Assembly: GCF_002027705.1 (NCBI RefSeq)
Contig: NZ_MBTG01000012.1
Coordinates: 310,001 to 374,000, forward strand
DNA from: Paenibacillus ferrarius
GTDB taxonomy: Bacteria; Bacillota; Bacilli; Paenibacillales; NBRC-103111
Reading direction: 5' to 3'
DNA length: 64,000 nucleotides
Below the pieces are notes generated by a model that saw only the letters and a list, made by a program, of their open reading frames with translations, ran no database searches and was not told where the DNA came from. A program made the position numbers and the translations under genes. Below, in pieces: positions 1-9,285 of the stretch; within the stretch, counting starts at the first letter, position 1, and every line of letters begins with the position of its first letter.

Positions 1-2
1 CT

Positions 3-167
3 GCGCAAATTCTTGATAAGATCACAGAGGCGCTTTCTTCATCTATCGTTCATACCTTTGCATGGGCGATTATCCCAGCTGCCGTTGCTCTGCTTGCGGC
101 ATTGTTCATGAGCAGAGAAAAATTAGACCCGGCTGCCCAGATGGAAGAATACTCGGCCGGCCATTAA
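3..167 (+). CDS. C-terminal end of a membrane transporter, probably an MFS drug exporter (partial)
   Basis: Only the last 54 codons lie in the window; the gene enters from the left edge, reads in the frame of position 3 and stops at TAA 165-167. The visible part has one hydrophobic membrane segment (around FAWAIIPAAVALLAALF) followed by a short charged tail (SREKLDP...EEYSAGH). That layout is typical of the last transmembrane helix of 14-helix MFS exporters of the EmrB/QacA type, but another polytopic transporter is possible. A hairpin terminator follows immediately. The family call is inference from a short fragment. Confidence 0.5.
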   Translation, partial: AQILDKITEALSSSIVHTFAWAIIPAAVALLAALFMSREKLDPAAQMEEYSAGH

Positions 168-179
168 GAAGCAAAGGAA

Positions 180-208
180 GTCCCGCAGCTCAAGCGGGGC
201 TTTTTCTT
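180..208 (+). terminator. Rho-independent terminator after the transporter
   Basis: CCCGC (182-186) pairs with GCGGG (194-198) around a 7-nt loop and is followed by GCTTTTTCTT. It separates the upstream transporter from the two-component operon. Confidence 0.75.
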
Positions 209-329
209 ATTTCACAATACCGCATTCCCATTGCATTTACATAAAATACACACTTCTTTTAACCTTCTGAACATCCCTACAGACTATAATGTGTCATATA
301 AAAGTAGAATGCTCAAGGAGAATGCACAC

Positions 330-2162
330 ATGCTGTACAAAGAAAAAATCAGAAGTCTATTGAGCGGCTGGAAAATGCTGCTTTTTGTTCTTATCTCCTA
401 TAGCGTGCTGTTTCTAATCGCTTTTCAAGGGTTGATTATCAGCAAACAATCCACGACGACGATTCAAAAGCAATACAATCAAATCATATTTGATAAAATG
501 GACTCCCTTTCCGTCAATCTTATTAACTATTTGAATTATATTGATGATTTTGCCCGCACGTTATCGGTAAAGACCGATTTGACGCGTAGAATTCAAGACA
601 ACCATGATGTTCCCAAAGACGTAATCGAAGGTTATTTGAGCTACTTCCGGCTGCGCCTTCCTTTATATATTCAAATTCTTACGGATCAAAACCGCGTGTT
701 TGCCTATCCGCCAATTGATCAAGAAGAAGAGGAGCGGTTCAAATCCACAATGACCTCATTCCCTTGGTACGGGACTCGGTTGTATCTGGACAACAGCTTC
801 ATTCGCTCCGACGTAGCCCCCGATTTTCATTACAGCTCTTTTCCTCAAGCCTTATATGTCAGTAAAAATATGACCCAGGACGACCATTCGCTTGGAACGC
901 TCACGATTAAAATGAATGGGTCCGCGATCGAAACGCTGCTGGATACGGTAAGAATTAACCCTTTGAATGCTGTTTTTATCTTGTCGCCGGAAGGGAAAGT
1001 GCTTTTTGCCAATTCCCAGCCTTCTTCAGAGGTTTCTGCCTATCTCCAAGCCATGGACAGCAAACAGCTGGATGAGTTGATTGGGAAAAATGGGAATGCC
1101 GCAGGCTCGGGCAAATTAAAAATTGCTGGTCAGGACTGTTATTTTATTTACAAGCAGATTCCTTCGACAACATGGGAGGTGCTGTCCATTATTCCTATGG
1201 AGTCGCTGCATGCGGAGAGCATTAGTGTGTGGCAGACGACAGCCATTACGACGGCGTTCTCCGTGCTGCTTATCCTTACATTTGGCTATATTCTTTATAC
1301 GAAACTGCTGCTCCCACTACAGCGAATGTCACGAATTGTGCGAACAGCGGGAGAGGGCGAGTCCCCGGAGAGGTTTGTTTATAAGGGGTTTAAGGAACTT
1401 GAGACGTTGCATGCTGGCATTTATCGGTTCTTCGAGCAAATTCAGCAGCAGATTCAAACGCTTAAAGAGGTAGAGAGCGAGAAGCGAAGATTAGAATTAC
1501 ATGTGCTGCAGGAGCAAATGCGGCCGCATTTCTGGCACAACTCGCTGAACGCACTGCGTTTCATGGCTGTTCTTCATGGAAACGCAACGATGGCTGACGC
1601 GATTCTTGCACTAACCCGCATGCTGGATTACACGTTGAAAAACTCAAACACGCTGTTCAGCAAAGTTGAGGAGGAGAAGGAGTATGCCTTGCAATATATC
1701 CGGTTTCAGGAAATTCGCTCTATGAAGCGGATCGACCTGAATTTGGAGATGGACGAGCAAGTGCTGCATGCACGCATCCCCAAGTTCACACTCCAACCTT
1801 TGCTCGAAAATGCGATTACCCACGGCTTCTGCACGCCATTTGACCGTAAACCGTGGCTTAACCTGCGCATCCATGCGTGTGATGAGGGACTTCGTATTTG
1901 GATCGAAGATAACGGAAATGGCATTGAGCCGGCAACACTGCAGACGCTGCTGGAACCGAAGGAGCCAGATAGGGATGGGATGGGGCCTACTTCGGGCATC
2001 AGTCTGCGTAATTTGCAGCAGAGAATTTCATTGGAATATGGCGGCGCCTATGGCATTCAAGTGCATAGTCGACTTGGCGAAGGTACGCAAATTGAAATCA
2101 TATTGCCGTTGGTCATTATTGAAGAGAAAGCAGGTGGCTATCATGAAGGTCATGATTGTTGA
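330..2162 (+). CDS. YesM/LytS-type sensor histidine kinase
   Basis: Membrane sensor kinase (610 aa) that should detect an extracellular sugar-related signal and phosphorylate the regulator encoded next. An N-terminal membrane segment (about residues 15-38) and a second near residues 305-330 enclose a large extracellular domain; a HAMP-like stretch follows. The His_kinase motif reads QMRPHFWHNSLNALRF, where the family usually has PHFLYNTLNSI. An HATPase domain follows with an N box (LLENAITHGF), DNGNGI and a GISLRNLQQR glycine box. I chose ATG 330 because AAGGAG (315-320) sits 9 nt upstream; in-frame ATGs at 231 and 309 lack a good ribosome site. The 3' end overlaps the regulator by 20 nt. Confidence 0.9.
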   Translation: MLYKEKIRSLLSGWKMLLFVLISYSVLFLIAFQGLIISKQSTTTIQKQYNQIIFDKMDSLSVNLINYLNYIDDFARTLSVKTDLTRRIQDNHDVPKDVIEGYLSYFRLRLPLYIQILTDQNRVFAYPPIDQEEEERFKSTMTSFPWYGTRLYLDNSFIRSDVAPDFHYSSFPQALYVSKNMTQDDHSLGTLTIKMNGSAIETLLDTVRINPLNAVFILSPEGKVLFANSQPSSEVSAYLQAMDSKQLDELIGKNGNAAGSGKLKIAGQDCYFIYKQIPSTTWEVLSIIPMESLHAESISVWQTTAITTAFSVLLILTFGYILYTKLLLPLQRMSRIVRTAGEGESPERFVYKGFKELETLHAGIYRFFEQIQQQIQTLKEVESEKRRLELHVLQEQMRPHFWHNSLNALRFMAVLHGNATMADAILALTRMLDYTLKNSNTLFSKVEEEKEYALQYIRFQEIRSMKRIDLNLEMDEQVLHARIPKFTLQPLLENAITHGFCTPFDRKPWLNLRIHACDEGLRIWIEDNGNGIEPATLQTLLEPKEPDRDGMGPTSGISLRNLQQRISLEYGGAYGIQVHSRLGEGTQIEIILPLVIIEEKAGGYHEGHDC

Positions 2163-3693
2163 GGATGAAGTATTAGTACGTCTGGGTTTAAAAAAGGCAG
2201 TCCCTTGGTCAACGCTGGGCATGGAGCTAGTCTGTGAGGCCAGCGATGGCTCGGAGGCATACGAAATGTTCGTAAGGCATCTACCTGATATCGTGCTGGT
2301 GGACATTGAGCTGCCCAAAATGGACGGCTTGCGGTTTATTCAATTTGCCAAAAAACACCGGGAAGATACCAAATTTATCATTTTAACCTGTCAACAGGAT
2401 ATCAAATATGCACGAAGCGCTATTCAACTGCAAGTGACTGATTTCTTATTGAAATCGACGCTGGATATGAAGGAGTTATGCGATATATTGCAAAATATTT
2501 CCGTCGAATTGCTGCTCAAGCGACATGCAGGCAGCGAATCCGATTCGGCAGATGTGGGCAAAGCACAGCGCAAAAAAAGATTCCTCCAAAGCTGGCTCGA
2601 TGGGGTGCTGCCTAAATCCCAGCCCGAGCGATCAGACGTGCAGCTCCAAGAATTTGCTTCGCTTCTTCAGGCTGCAAACTATCAATCGTGGGTGATTCAA
2701 CCTGAACGGCATACGCCCGCGATGGGGGTCTGGCCGAGCAGTGACACGGACCTGGAGCAGTTGGCTATCCAGCACTTGGGAAGCCGTTATTTAGGCGCAG
2801 TCGAGGATGCAGCCAAATGCAAGCTGCACCTGATCATAGCAGGCAATCCTCCTGCAAGTGAAGCTCAACGGTGGAAGGAAGCGATGCAGGATAGGCTGGG
2901 CATCACGATCACCATTGCGATCAGTTCCACTTTTGACGATCCGTATGATTGGCGTGTTTATGCTCTTCAGGCAGCCGAGCTTCTTCAGCTTGATTTCTAT
3001 CATCACAGTGGCGGCATCGTTAGAGAGAGCGACCGATTGATTCGCGATACACTCACAGAGCCTATTCAAAAGATGAAGAAAGACATCTACGAGCGAATTG
3101 GAGCCCTTCAGTTTGCTGACATCAATCCGCAATTTGAAGCACTTTGCAAGGCGCTCATTGAGCCGCCATTTCTACATCCGCATATTGTCAAAAATATGAT
3201 GACAGAAATGCTCTTCCGTCTATGGTCAGCCTGCGAAGAAATTACGACCGCTTCCATATCAACGAATCATCAGCTAGTGGACCGGATCTATGCGGCCAGC
3301 CGGCTGGAAGAACTGTCAGAGCTGATGCTGGAAGAAGTACACAGTGCGGAGAAGGCTGTGGCGGATTGTTATGCACAAGATGACAAGTCGAAGCTCATTC
3401 TATTAATCAAGCAGTATATCAAGTCCAACATGCACAGAGAATTCTCCCTTCAGGATATAGCGGACACGTTTCATATGAATAATTCGCATTTGAGCCGCAT
3501 GTTCAAAGAAGTGACAGATTCAAGCTTCACCGATTATGTCCTCTATGAGAAGACAGAGGCTGCTATGGCGCTGATGAAGAGCGGTTTGCCGCTTACGCTA
3601 ATTTCCGAGAAGCTTGGCTATCAAAATTTGAGCTCGTTTACCCGCATGTTCAAAAAAGTAAGAGGTGTTTCTCCGTCGCGTTACCAGGATTAG
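2143..3693 (+). CDS. YesN-type response regulator, receiver plus AraC helix-turn-helix
   Basis: Cytoplasmic DNA-binding regulator (516 aa), partner of the upstream kinase. The receiver domain occupies roughly residues 1-120, with acidic pocket E7/D8 and probable phospho-acceptor D54 (VLVDIELPKMDG). A long middle region without clear motifs follows. The C-terminal ~100 residues form an AraC/XylS double helix-turn-helix (FSLQDIADTFHMNNSHLSRM and EKLGYQNLSSFTRMFKK). ATG 2143 is chosen because the receiver starts exactly there (MKVMIVEDEV) with AGGTGG just upstream; the frame is open further upstream, but that is overlap with the kinase. Its likely target is the binding-protein gene at 3917. Confidence 0.92.
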   Translation: MKVMIVEDEVLVRLGLKKAVPWSTLGMELVCEASDGSEAYEMFVRHLPDIVLVDIELPKMDGLRFIQFAKKHREDTKFIILTCQQDIKYARSAIQLQVTDFLLKSTLDMKELCDILQNISVELLLKRHAGSESDSADVGKAQRKKRFLQSWLDGVLPKSQPERSDVQLQEFASLLQAANYQSWVIQPERHTPAMGVWPSSDTDLEQLAIQHLGSRYLGAVEDAAKCKLHLIIAGNPPASEAQRWKEAMQDRLGITITIAISSTFDDPYDWRVYALQAAELLQLDFYHHSGGIVRESDRLIRDTLTEPIQKMKKDIYERIGALQFADINPQFEALCKALIEPPFLHPHIVKNMMTEMLFRLWSACEEITTASISTNHQLVDRIYAASRLEELSELMLEEVHSAEKAVADCYAQDDKSKLILLIKQYIKSNMHREFSLQDIADTFHMNNSHLSRMFKEVTDSSFTDYVLYEKTEAAMALMKSGLPLTLISEKLGYQNLSSFTRMFKKVRGVSPSRYQD

Positions 3694-3732
3694 CTGATAA
3701 ATGTTTGGCAAAAAATGATAAGTCTGTGGGTC

Positions 3733-3760
3733 AAAGCGCGAAGTGTTTTACGTGCGCTTT
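3733..3760. other. Inverted repeat in the regulator-transporter gap
   Basis: AAAGCGC (3733-3739) and GCGCTTT (3754-3760) are perfect inverted repeats around 14 nt, with no T-run, so a terminator is unlikely. It lies 40 nt after the regulator and 157 nt before the binding-protein start, where an operator or mRNA hairpin would fit. The function is unknown. Confidence 0.4.
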
Positions 3761-3916
3761 AACTAAGCGATACAATTCCTCGTCATCAAGTCTCCGATTC
3801 ACAAGTAGATAAATAATCAGTCAAAGCCGGTCATGTCCATCTACCATAACAGCTTCTATACTAAACGAGAAGGGTGCAATCAAGCCTATGTAAAAGAAAA
3901 AGGAGAGAACCAAACC

Positions 3917-5287
3917 ATGCAAAAGCACTTGAAATGGCTGCTGCTGCCAACTGTCGGGATGACACTTCTAGCAGGCTGCGGTCAACCGAGTACCAAAGGC
4001 ACAACAGCTAGTCCCAATCCTTCTTCATCAGCTTCTTCTGCATCAACAACACCAGCTGAGAGCGCCAAGGCGACGAATGAGCCGGTGGAACTGACCTTCT
4101 ATTACCCAGTTAACGTAGGTGGTCCGGTCATGAAGGTGATCGACGGAATGACGAACAAATTCATGGAGTCTCATCCGAACATCAAAGTGAAGCCTGTTTA
4201 TACCGGCAACTATGGAGACAACACAATCAAAATCCAGTCTGGCATTCAAGCGAAGCAGCCGCCGGATGTGGCTGTCATGATGTCAACGGAGCTATATTCC
4301 ATGCTGGACTCTAATGCTATTATTCCGTTGGATGATTTCATTGCGAAAGATCCCAGCATCAATATCAAGGATTTCTACCCTGCGTTTGTTGAAGATACGC
4401 AAACAGGCGGCAAAACCTACAGCATTCCGTTCCAACGCAGTACCATCGTTTTGTACTATAACAAAGAAATGTTCAAAGAAGCCGGACTCGACCCAGAGAA
4501 GCCGCCGAAAACTTGGGATGATCTGATCGAATACGCCAAGAAGCTGAAGAGAGACGGACATGCAGGCTTGGAAATTCCGGGTAATGATGATTCCTACTGG
4601 ATGCTTCAACTATTCGCGCTTCAGAATCACACGGACCCTAAAGTAAACTTGATGTCTTCGGACGGTAAAAAAGTGATGTTCGACCAGCCTGAGAACGTAG
4701 AAGCACTTCAATTCTGGTTGGACCTTTCGCGCAAGCATAAGGTTATGGCAGAAGGCATTATTGATTGGGCTACAGTACCAACGGACTTCATCCAAGGCAA
4801 AACAGCGATGATGGTACATACAAGCGGAAATCTCACCAATGTGAAAAATAATGCAAAATTCGATTTCGGTGTCGCTTTCCCGCCAATGAAGAAACAATTT
4901 GGTTCACCAACTGGCGGCGGCAACATGTATATCTTCAAAGACACGGAGCCGAAGAAACAAGCGGCCGCATGGGAATTCGTCAAATTCATGACAGAACCGG
5001 AGCAAGCTGCACAGTTTAGTGTAGGAACGGGTTATGTCGGTGTTCGCAAATCGGCTTTTGATACCGAAACGATGAAGAAATACGCAGCGAGCTTCCCGCA
5101 GGCGCTCGTAGCTCGCGATCAGCTTGAATATGCCCACGCAGAATTGTCTACGCATAATCACGGTAAAGTATCGACAGCATTGACGAATCAGATTCAAGCT
5201 GTGCTGTCTGGAACCATTGATCCAGCAGGAGCATTGAAGAAAGCACAAGAAGAAGCCGAACGCGCTCTTGCACCTTTCAATAAGTAA
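3917..5287 (+). CDS. Extracellular sugar-binding lipoprotein of an ABC importer
   Basis: Solute-binding lipoprotein (456 aa) of the family that feeds carbohydrate ABC importers of the MalE/UgpB type. The signal peptide ends in a lipobox LLAGC, with C20 the predicted lipidated residue. A Ser/Thr/Pro/Ala linker (about residues 25-55) tethers the domain to the membrane. The body shows family features such as LTFYYPV near the start, VYYNKEMFKEAGL-type text near the middle and a C-terminal EEAERAL helix. Start ATG 3917 has AAAGGAGAG at 3898-3906; the frame is open further upstream to 3833 without a signal peptide. The substrate cannot be read from the sequence. It sits between its regulator and its permeases. 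Confidence 0.92.
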   Translation: MQKHLKWLLLPTVGMTLLAGCGQPSTKGTTASPNPSSSASSASTTPAESAKATNEPVELTFYYPVNVGGPVMKVIDGMTNKFMESHPNIKVKPVYTGNYGDNTIKIQSGIQAKQPPDVAVMMSTELYSMLDSNAIIPLDDFIAKDPSINIKDFYPAFVEDTQTGGKTYSIPFQRSTIVLYYNKEMFKEAGLDPEKPPKTWDDLIEYAKKLKRDGHAGLEIPGNDDSYWMLQLFALQNHTDPKVNLMSSDGKKVMFDQPENVEALQFWLDLSRKHKVMAEGIIDWATVPTDFIQGKTAMMVHTSGNLTNVKNNAKFDFGVAFPPMKKQFGSPTGGGNMYIFKDTEPKKQAAAWEFVKFMTEPEQAAQFSVGTGYVGVRKSAFDTETMKKYAASFPQALVARDQLEYAHAELSTHNHGKVSTALTNQIQAVLSGTIDPAGALKKAQEEAERALAPFNK

Positions 5288-5317
5288 ATAACGAAGGTTT
5301 GCCAATAAGGCAGTCAT

Positions 5318-5346
5318 CGGGCTTGCGAGCTTGCTCGCTTGTCCGG
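5318..5346 (+). other. Intercistronic hairpin between binding protein and permease
   Basis: GCGAGC (5325-5330) and GCTCGC (5333-5338) form a tight GC-rich palindrome, extended by partly paired flanks, without a T-run. Hairpins here often protect the 3' end of binding-protein mRNA so that it is made in excess over the permeases; that role is inference. Confidence 0.5.
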
Positions 5347-5378
5347 TGGGGCTTTATTCACAGAAGGAGAATTATCCT

Positions 5379-6269
5379 ATGAATTCCATTTGGAGTGAAC
5401 GGCTGAAGCGGAACAGCTGGGGTTGGGGATTGCTGCTGCCCTCGCTGCTTATCCTCGGTGTATTCACCTACTATCCGATCTTGAAGACGATATGGCTAAG
5501 TTTGTTCCGGTTGGACTTGGCGACGCCTGTTCCTGTTTTTAACGGGTTTGGCAACTATGCCGGATTGCTGGAAGATCCCGTGTTCGTGAAAGTGTTCATC
5601 AACAATGTCTGGTTTGCTCTTGGAACGGTGCCCACTTCGATGGCACTTGCCTTTGTTATGGCCTTATTCGCCGATAAAGCCATCCGTGGCAAGGGATTTA
5701 TCAGAGTTGCCTATTTTTATCCGAATATGATCCCTATGATTGCCGTAGCAAATATTTGGCTATTCTTATACACGCCTAAATTTGGCTTGCTTGCACACGC
5801 AGCCTCCTGGTTCAGCCAACAAGAGGTAAGCCTACTGGGCCAACCCAAAACGGTAATGGCCGCGCTGATCGTCATGATCATCTGGAAGGAAGCAGGCTAT
5901 TTCATGATTTTCTATTTAGCCGCCTTGCAGCAAATTCCCAAGGATTTGTATGAGTCAGCTTCTGTCGATGGCGTTGGCATGTGGAAAGTGCTTGGACGCA
6001 TCACGATCCCGCTAACGATGCCAACAACACTTTTCGTGGCCGTCGTGGCCGTGACGAATGCCTTCAAGCTGGTCGATCACTTATGGATCATGACCAAAGG
6101 AGGACCTGACAACGCCAGCAGTCTGCTCCTTTATTATATCTATGAAACGGCGTTTAGCTACTACGACCAAGGCATGGGTGCGGCGATGACGATGGTGCTT
6201 GTCGTTCTTCTGCTGATCGTATCCTCACTGCAATTTTTTGGGTGGGATCGCAAAATTCATTATGACTAA
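5379..6269 (+). CDS. Sugar ABC transporter permease, UgpA/MalF type
   Basis: Inner-membrane permease (296 aa) that pairs with the next protein to form the transport channel. It has about six hydrophobic segments and the ATPase-contacting EAA-like loop near residues 200-220 (YESASVDGVGMWKVLGR...IP). ATG 5379 is preceded by AGAAGGAGA at 5362-5370; the frame extends back to 5331 without a better start. No ATP-binding subunit is encoded in the cluster, so a shared MsmX-like ATPase elsewhere in the genome is expected, as is usual for this family in Firmicutes. Confidence 0.92.
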   Translation: MNSIWSERLKRNSWGWGLLLPSLLILGVFTYYPILKTIWLSLFRLDLATPVPVFNGFGNYAGLLEDPVFVKVFINNVWFALGTVPTSMALAFVMALFADKAIRGKGFIRVAYFYPNMIPMIAVANIWLFLYTPKFGLLAHAASWFSQQEVSLLGQPKTVMAALIVMIIWKEAGYFMIFYLAALQQIPKDLYESASVDGVGMWKVLGRITIPLTMPTTLFVAVVAVTNAFKLVDHLWIMTKGGPDNASSLLLYYIYETAFSYYDQGMGAAMTMVLVVLLLIVSSLQFFGWDRKIHYD

Positions 6270-6305
6270 GCTGGTTCTGAACACAGCCTGAATAGGAGGG
6301 ATGGC

Positions 6306-7208
6306 ATGAATCAAATTGAGGTGCAGCTTGGGCATCAAGTTGTAAAAAGCCGCAAGCGAATCCTGCTTGGAATGCAATTCCCTTCAAGCATTAGCCGCTT
6401 AGTGGCACAGTCGCTATGGCATGCTTGTATGTATCTACTTGGCTTGTTATGGCTCATTCCAATGGTGTGGGTGGTGTGGACAGCCTTCCGCCCGAAGGAG
6501 GCTGCGCTAGGCTTCCATTTCACATGGGAATGGACATTGGACAATTTCATTACGGTATGGCAGGGAGCTCCGTTTGGCCATTATTATCTGAATACGATTA
6601 TCCTTACTGGCAGTGTGCTGTGCGTACAGCTGTTCAGTTTAACGCTGGCTGCCTATGCCTTCGCGAGAGTCCGGTTTGCAGGTCGAGATGTCGTATTTAT
6701 GCTCTTCTTGGTGCAGATTATGGTACCGCCAGATGTGCTTATTTTCTCCAATTATCACGTGCTCAAAGAGCTCGGCCTCCTGGATACGAAACTGGGTGTT
6801 GTGCTTCCTTATTTCGCCTCTTCATTTGGGATCTTTTTGCTTCGTCAAGCCTTCAAGCAGCTGCCATATGAGCTGGAGGAAGCAGCTCGTGTAGAAGGAT
6901 GTTCACGTTTGGGGCTGCTGTGGCGCATCTACGTACCGTTGTCTAAGCCCGTTTACTTATCCTTCGCTGTAGTTTCCTTCAGCTATCACTGGAATAATTT
7001 CTTGTGGCCGCTCATTGTGACCAATTCTGTGGAAAATCGCCCGCTTACGGTTGGTTTGGCGCTATTCGCCAAATCCACGGAGTCCGGCGGCCAGTGGACG
7101 GAAGTATGCGCCGCTACACTACTGGTCGTAGCGCCGATTTTTATTGGCTTTCTATTTTTTCAACGACAATTTATTTCCAGTTTCATGCATTCAGGTATTA
7201 AAGGGTAG
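6306..7208 (+). CDS. Sugar ABC transporter permease, UgpE/MalG type
   Basis: Second channel subunit (300 aa). The N terminus is slightly longer than usual (about 35 polar residues before the first membrane segment). The EAA loop is LEEAARVEGCSRLGLLWR followed by IYVPL, which matches the MalG-side consensus. AGGAGG at 6294-6299 supports ATG 6306. It lies 36 nt behind the first permease and 20 nt before the phosphoesterase, so one operon is likely. Confidence 0.92.
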   Translation: MNQIEVQLGHQVVKSRKRILLGMQFPSSISRLVAQSLWHACMYLLGLLWLIPMVWVVWTAFRPKEAALGFHFTWEWTLDNFITVWQGAPFGHYYLNTIILTGSVLCVQLFSLTLAAYAFARVRFAGRDVVFMLFLVQIMVPPDVLIFSNYHVLKELGLLDTKLGVVLPYFASSFGIFLLRQAFKQLPYELEEAARVEGCSRLGLLWRIYVPLSKPVYLSFAVVSFSYHWNNFLWPLIVTNSVENRPLTVGLALFAKSTESGGQWTEVCAATLLVVAPIFIGFLFFQRQFISSFMHSGIKG

Positions 7209-7228
7209 AGGATCGGAGGGTTTTGGTG

Positions 7229-8080
7229 ATGAAAATTGCGATGATCGGAGATTTGCATTATCCGTCCATGGTCATTAACCGCCCTGAGGTGGTGAAAGCA
7301 CGCGACGCTTTTTTTGAACATGTCTTATCTGCATTTTTCGAGACGGAAGCGGATTATCATATCTCTATTGGAGATTTGACCAATGTTGGAGAGTTTGCAG
7401 AATTCGATTATATTTTCAGTAAAGTCAACAGCTATGGGAGCCGTGTTCGATTCATTCATATTATGGGCAATCATGATACTTACACACATGCTAAGGCGGA
7501 TGTCCTAGCGGCAACGGGAAGAGAGCCCTATGGCCTGATTGAGACAGACGAAGCAACAATCGTCATGCTGGATACGGCGCGTGAAACCGTGACAGATTGG
7601 AGCGGGTTTATGGAGGATGATCAGCTGGCATGGCTGGAAGCCGCTCTGCGGCATCATTCCGATAAACCAATGCTCGTATTCGCCCATCATCCGATTTATG
7701 GGACAACGGCTAGATCCAAAGAAGCGATGATGTCGCTGCACGAGACAGTTGAATTGCGGCAAATTCTAAACAAGCATACCGGAATTGGCTTTTATTTCAA
7801 CGGCCATAATCATACCAATTCGATTGTCAATGAGCGCAACTGGTATTTCGTCCAGACGGCCGCGATGCTGGATATTCCTGCGTTCCGTCTAATTACGGTG
7901 GAGAGTGGACATGTTAGCGTAGAACTGATCAGGCTGGAGGACGAAAGTGTGCTCCAATGGGCGTATTTCTTAAGCCGGCATATGCCTTATTTCGAGCCCT
8001 TTCCGTCTGCGGAGGGAGATGAGTTCTCAACCCGCGTTTCCGCTCATTTCCATTCCTCGTTTGGAGGGAGCAAGGGATGA
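7229..8080 (+). CDS. Calcineurin-like metallophosphoesterase
   Basis: Cytoplasmic two-metal phosphoesterase (283 aa). All five family blocks are visible in order: GDLH (D8, H10), GDLTN, GNHDTY, HHPIYG and NGHNHTN. The closest architecture is the CpdA/Icc-like 3',5'-cyclic nucleotide phosphodiesterase group, but many members act on other phosphate esters, and the sugar-operon position suggests a role with a sugar phosphate or phosphodiester. GGAGGG at 7215-7220 favours ATG 7229; GTG 7226 and TTG 7223 are in-frame alternatives. The stop overlaps the next start (ATGA). Confidence 0.85.
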   Translation: MKIAMIGDLHYPSMVINRPEVVKARDAFFEHVLSAFFETEADYHISIGDLTNVGEFAEFDYIFSKVNSYGSRVRFIHIMGNHDTYTHAKADVLAATGREPYGLIETDEATIVMLDTARETVTDWSGFMEDDQLAWLEAALRHHSDKPMLVFAHHPIYGTTARSKEAMMSLHETVELRQILNKHTGIGFYFNGHNHTNSIVNERNWYFVQTAAMLDIPAFRLITVESGHVSVELIRLEDESVLQWAYFLSRHMPYFEPFPSAEGDEFSTRVSAHFHSSFGGSKG

Positions 8081-9285
8081 TAACTTCGCCGCTGCGCCTT
8101 GCAATCGTCGGAGGCAATCGTGGAGGGCGGTTGGAGCGAGCCCTTCAAGTACTAGCTTCAGAAATCCAATTGACAGCGATTTGTGATGTGAACGAAGATG
8201 TCTTATCGGCGTGGAAGCTTCAATATCCAGGTGTTGCGACGTATCGCGACTATCAGCATATGCTTCAAGACGAGCGCATTGAGGCTATTTACATCGCCAG
8301 TCCGATGCCCTTCCATGCGCGGCAATCTGTAGAGGCTTTGCTGGCGGGGAAGCATGTGCTTAGCGAAGTTCCTGCGATTCAGACATTGGATGAAGCTTGG
8401 GAACTAGTGGAGACCGCTCAGCGAACAGGTCTTTGCTACATGATGGCCGAAAATTACTGCTTTTCCCGCTCGGTTTTAACCGTTGGTCATTTAATCAATC
8501 TAGGATGCTTAGGCGAAATTACGTATATGGAAGGCGGGTATCTTCACGATTGTCGTCATCTCACTGCGCAAGCGGACGGCTCGCTTACATGGCGGGGGCA
8601 GCTGAACCGCGATTTCAACGGCATGAATTATCCAACGCATTCCCTTGGCCCGCTCGCACATTGGTTGGGAACGAATAAGCCGGATGGAGATCAGCTGAAA
8701 TGTTTGACGGCTTTCAATTCGCCTTCAAGATCTCTTCGAAATTATTTCCATGAGCAGTTTGGCAGCCAGCATCCTGCCGCGCAGCAAGGCTACTGGCAAC
8801 AAGGGGATTCATCGGTGGTGATTGTCCAGTCAGAGCGCGGGGTCCTAATCACGTTGCGGGTAGACTGGACATCTGCTAGACCTCCCAATCCGACTCATTA
8901 TATCGTGCAGGGAACAGCAGGAGCGTATGCATCCGGCCGTCATGAACGGGAAGAGGATTGGATTTGGCTGGCTAACTTGTCTCCCAAAGAACATGATGAC
9001 CGAACGGACCAGTGGGAGCCGTTGAGCCGTTACCAGCCTCAGTTCGATCACCCGCTCTGGCAGGAGTGGGGCCATGAGGCCGCTAATTTCCGACATGGCG
9101 GGGGTGACTTTCTCGTCTTCGTGGAATTTGCTGCCGCTATTAGGGAGCAGCGGGCTCCAAAAGTCGATGTGTACGATGCGGCGACATGGAGCTCTGTGTT
9201 TGCACTTTCGATGGAGTCGGTGGCAGCAGGCGGGAAAACAATGTTTTTTCCGAATTTCAAGGCGAAAAAGCGAGGAGATGCTTGA
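8077..9285 (+). CDS. Gfo/Idh/MocA-family NAD(P)-dependent sugar oxidoreductase
   Basis: Cytoplasmic oxidoreductase (402 aa) of the glucose-fructose oxidoreductase/inositol dehydrogenase family, which oxidises or reduces sugars and sugar derivatives. An N-terminal Rossmann fold is visible (LAIVGGNRGGRLERAL), followed by IYIASPMPFHARQSVEALLAGKHVLSE-type text; the family EKP motif reads EVP here, an atypical lysine position. A conserved AENYCFSR block follows the Rossmann domain. The start overlaps the phosphoesterase stop by 4 nt, so translation is probably coupled. It is expected to process the sugar brought in by the adjacent importer. Confidence 0.88.
   Translation: MITSPLRLAIVGGNRGGRLERALQVLASEIQLTAICDVNEDVLSAWKLQYPGVATYRDYQHMLQDERIEAIYIASPMPFHARQSVEALLAGKHVLSEVPAIQTLDEAWELVETAQRTGLCYMMAENYCFSRSVLTVGHLINLGCLGEITYMEGGYLHDCRHLTAQADGSLTWRGQLNRDFNGMNYPTHSLGPLAHWLGTNKPDGDQLKCLTAFNSPSRSLRNYFHEQFGSQHPAAQQGYWQQGDSSVVIVQSERGVLITLRVDWTSARPPNPTHYIVQGTAGAYASGRHEREEDWIWLANLSPKEHDDRTDQWEPLSRYQPQFDHPLWQEWGHEAANFRHGGGDFLVFVEFAAAIREQRAPKVDVYDAATWSSVFALSMESVAAGGKTMFFPNFKAKKRGDA

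Noticed and set aside
1768-2142. Upstream extension of the first response regulator to position 1768
   Set aside because: The receiver domain begins at 2143 with a ribosome site; the extension is out-of-frame reading of the kinase gene.
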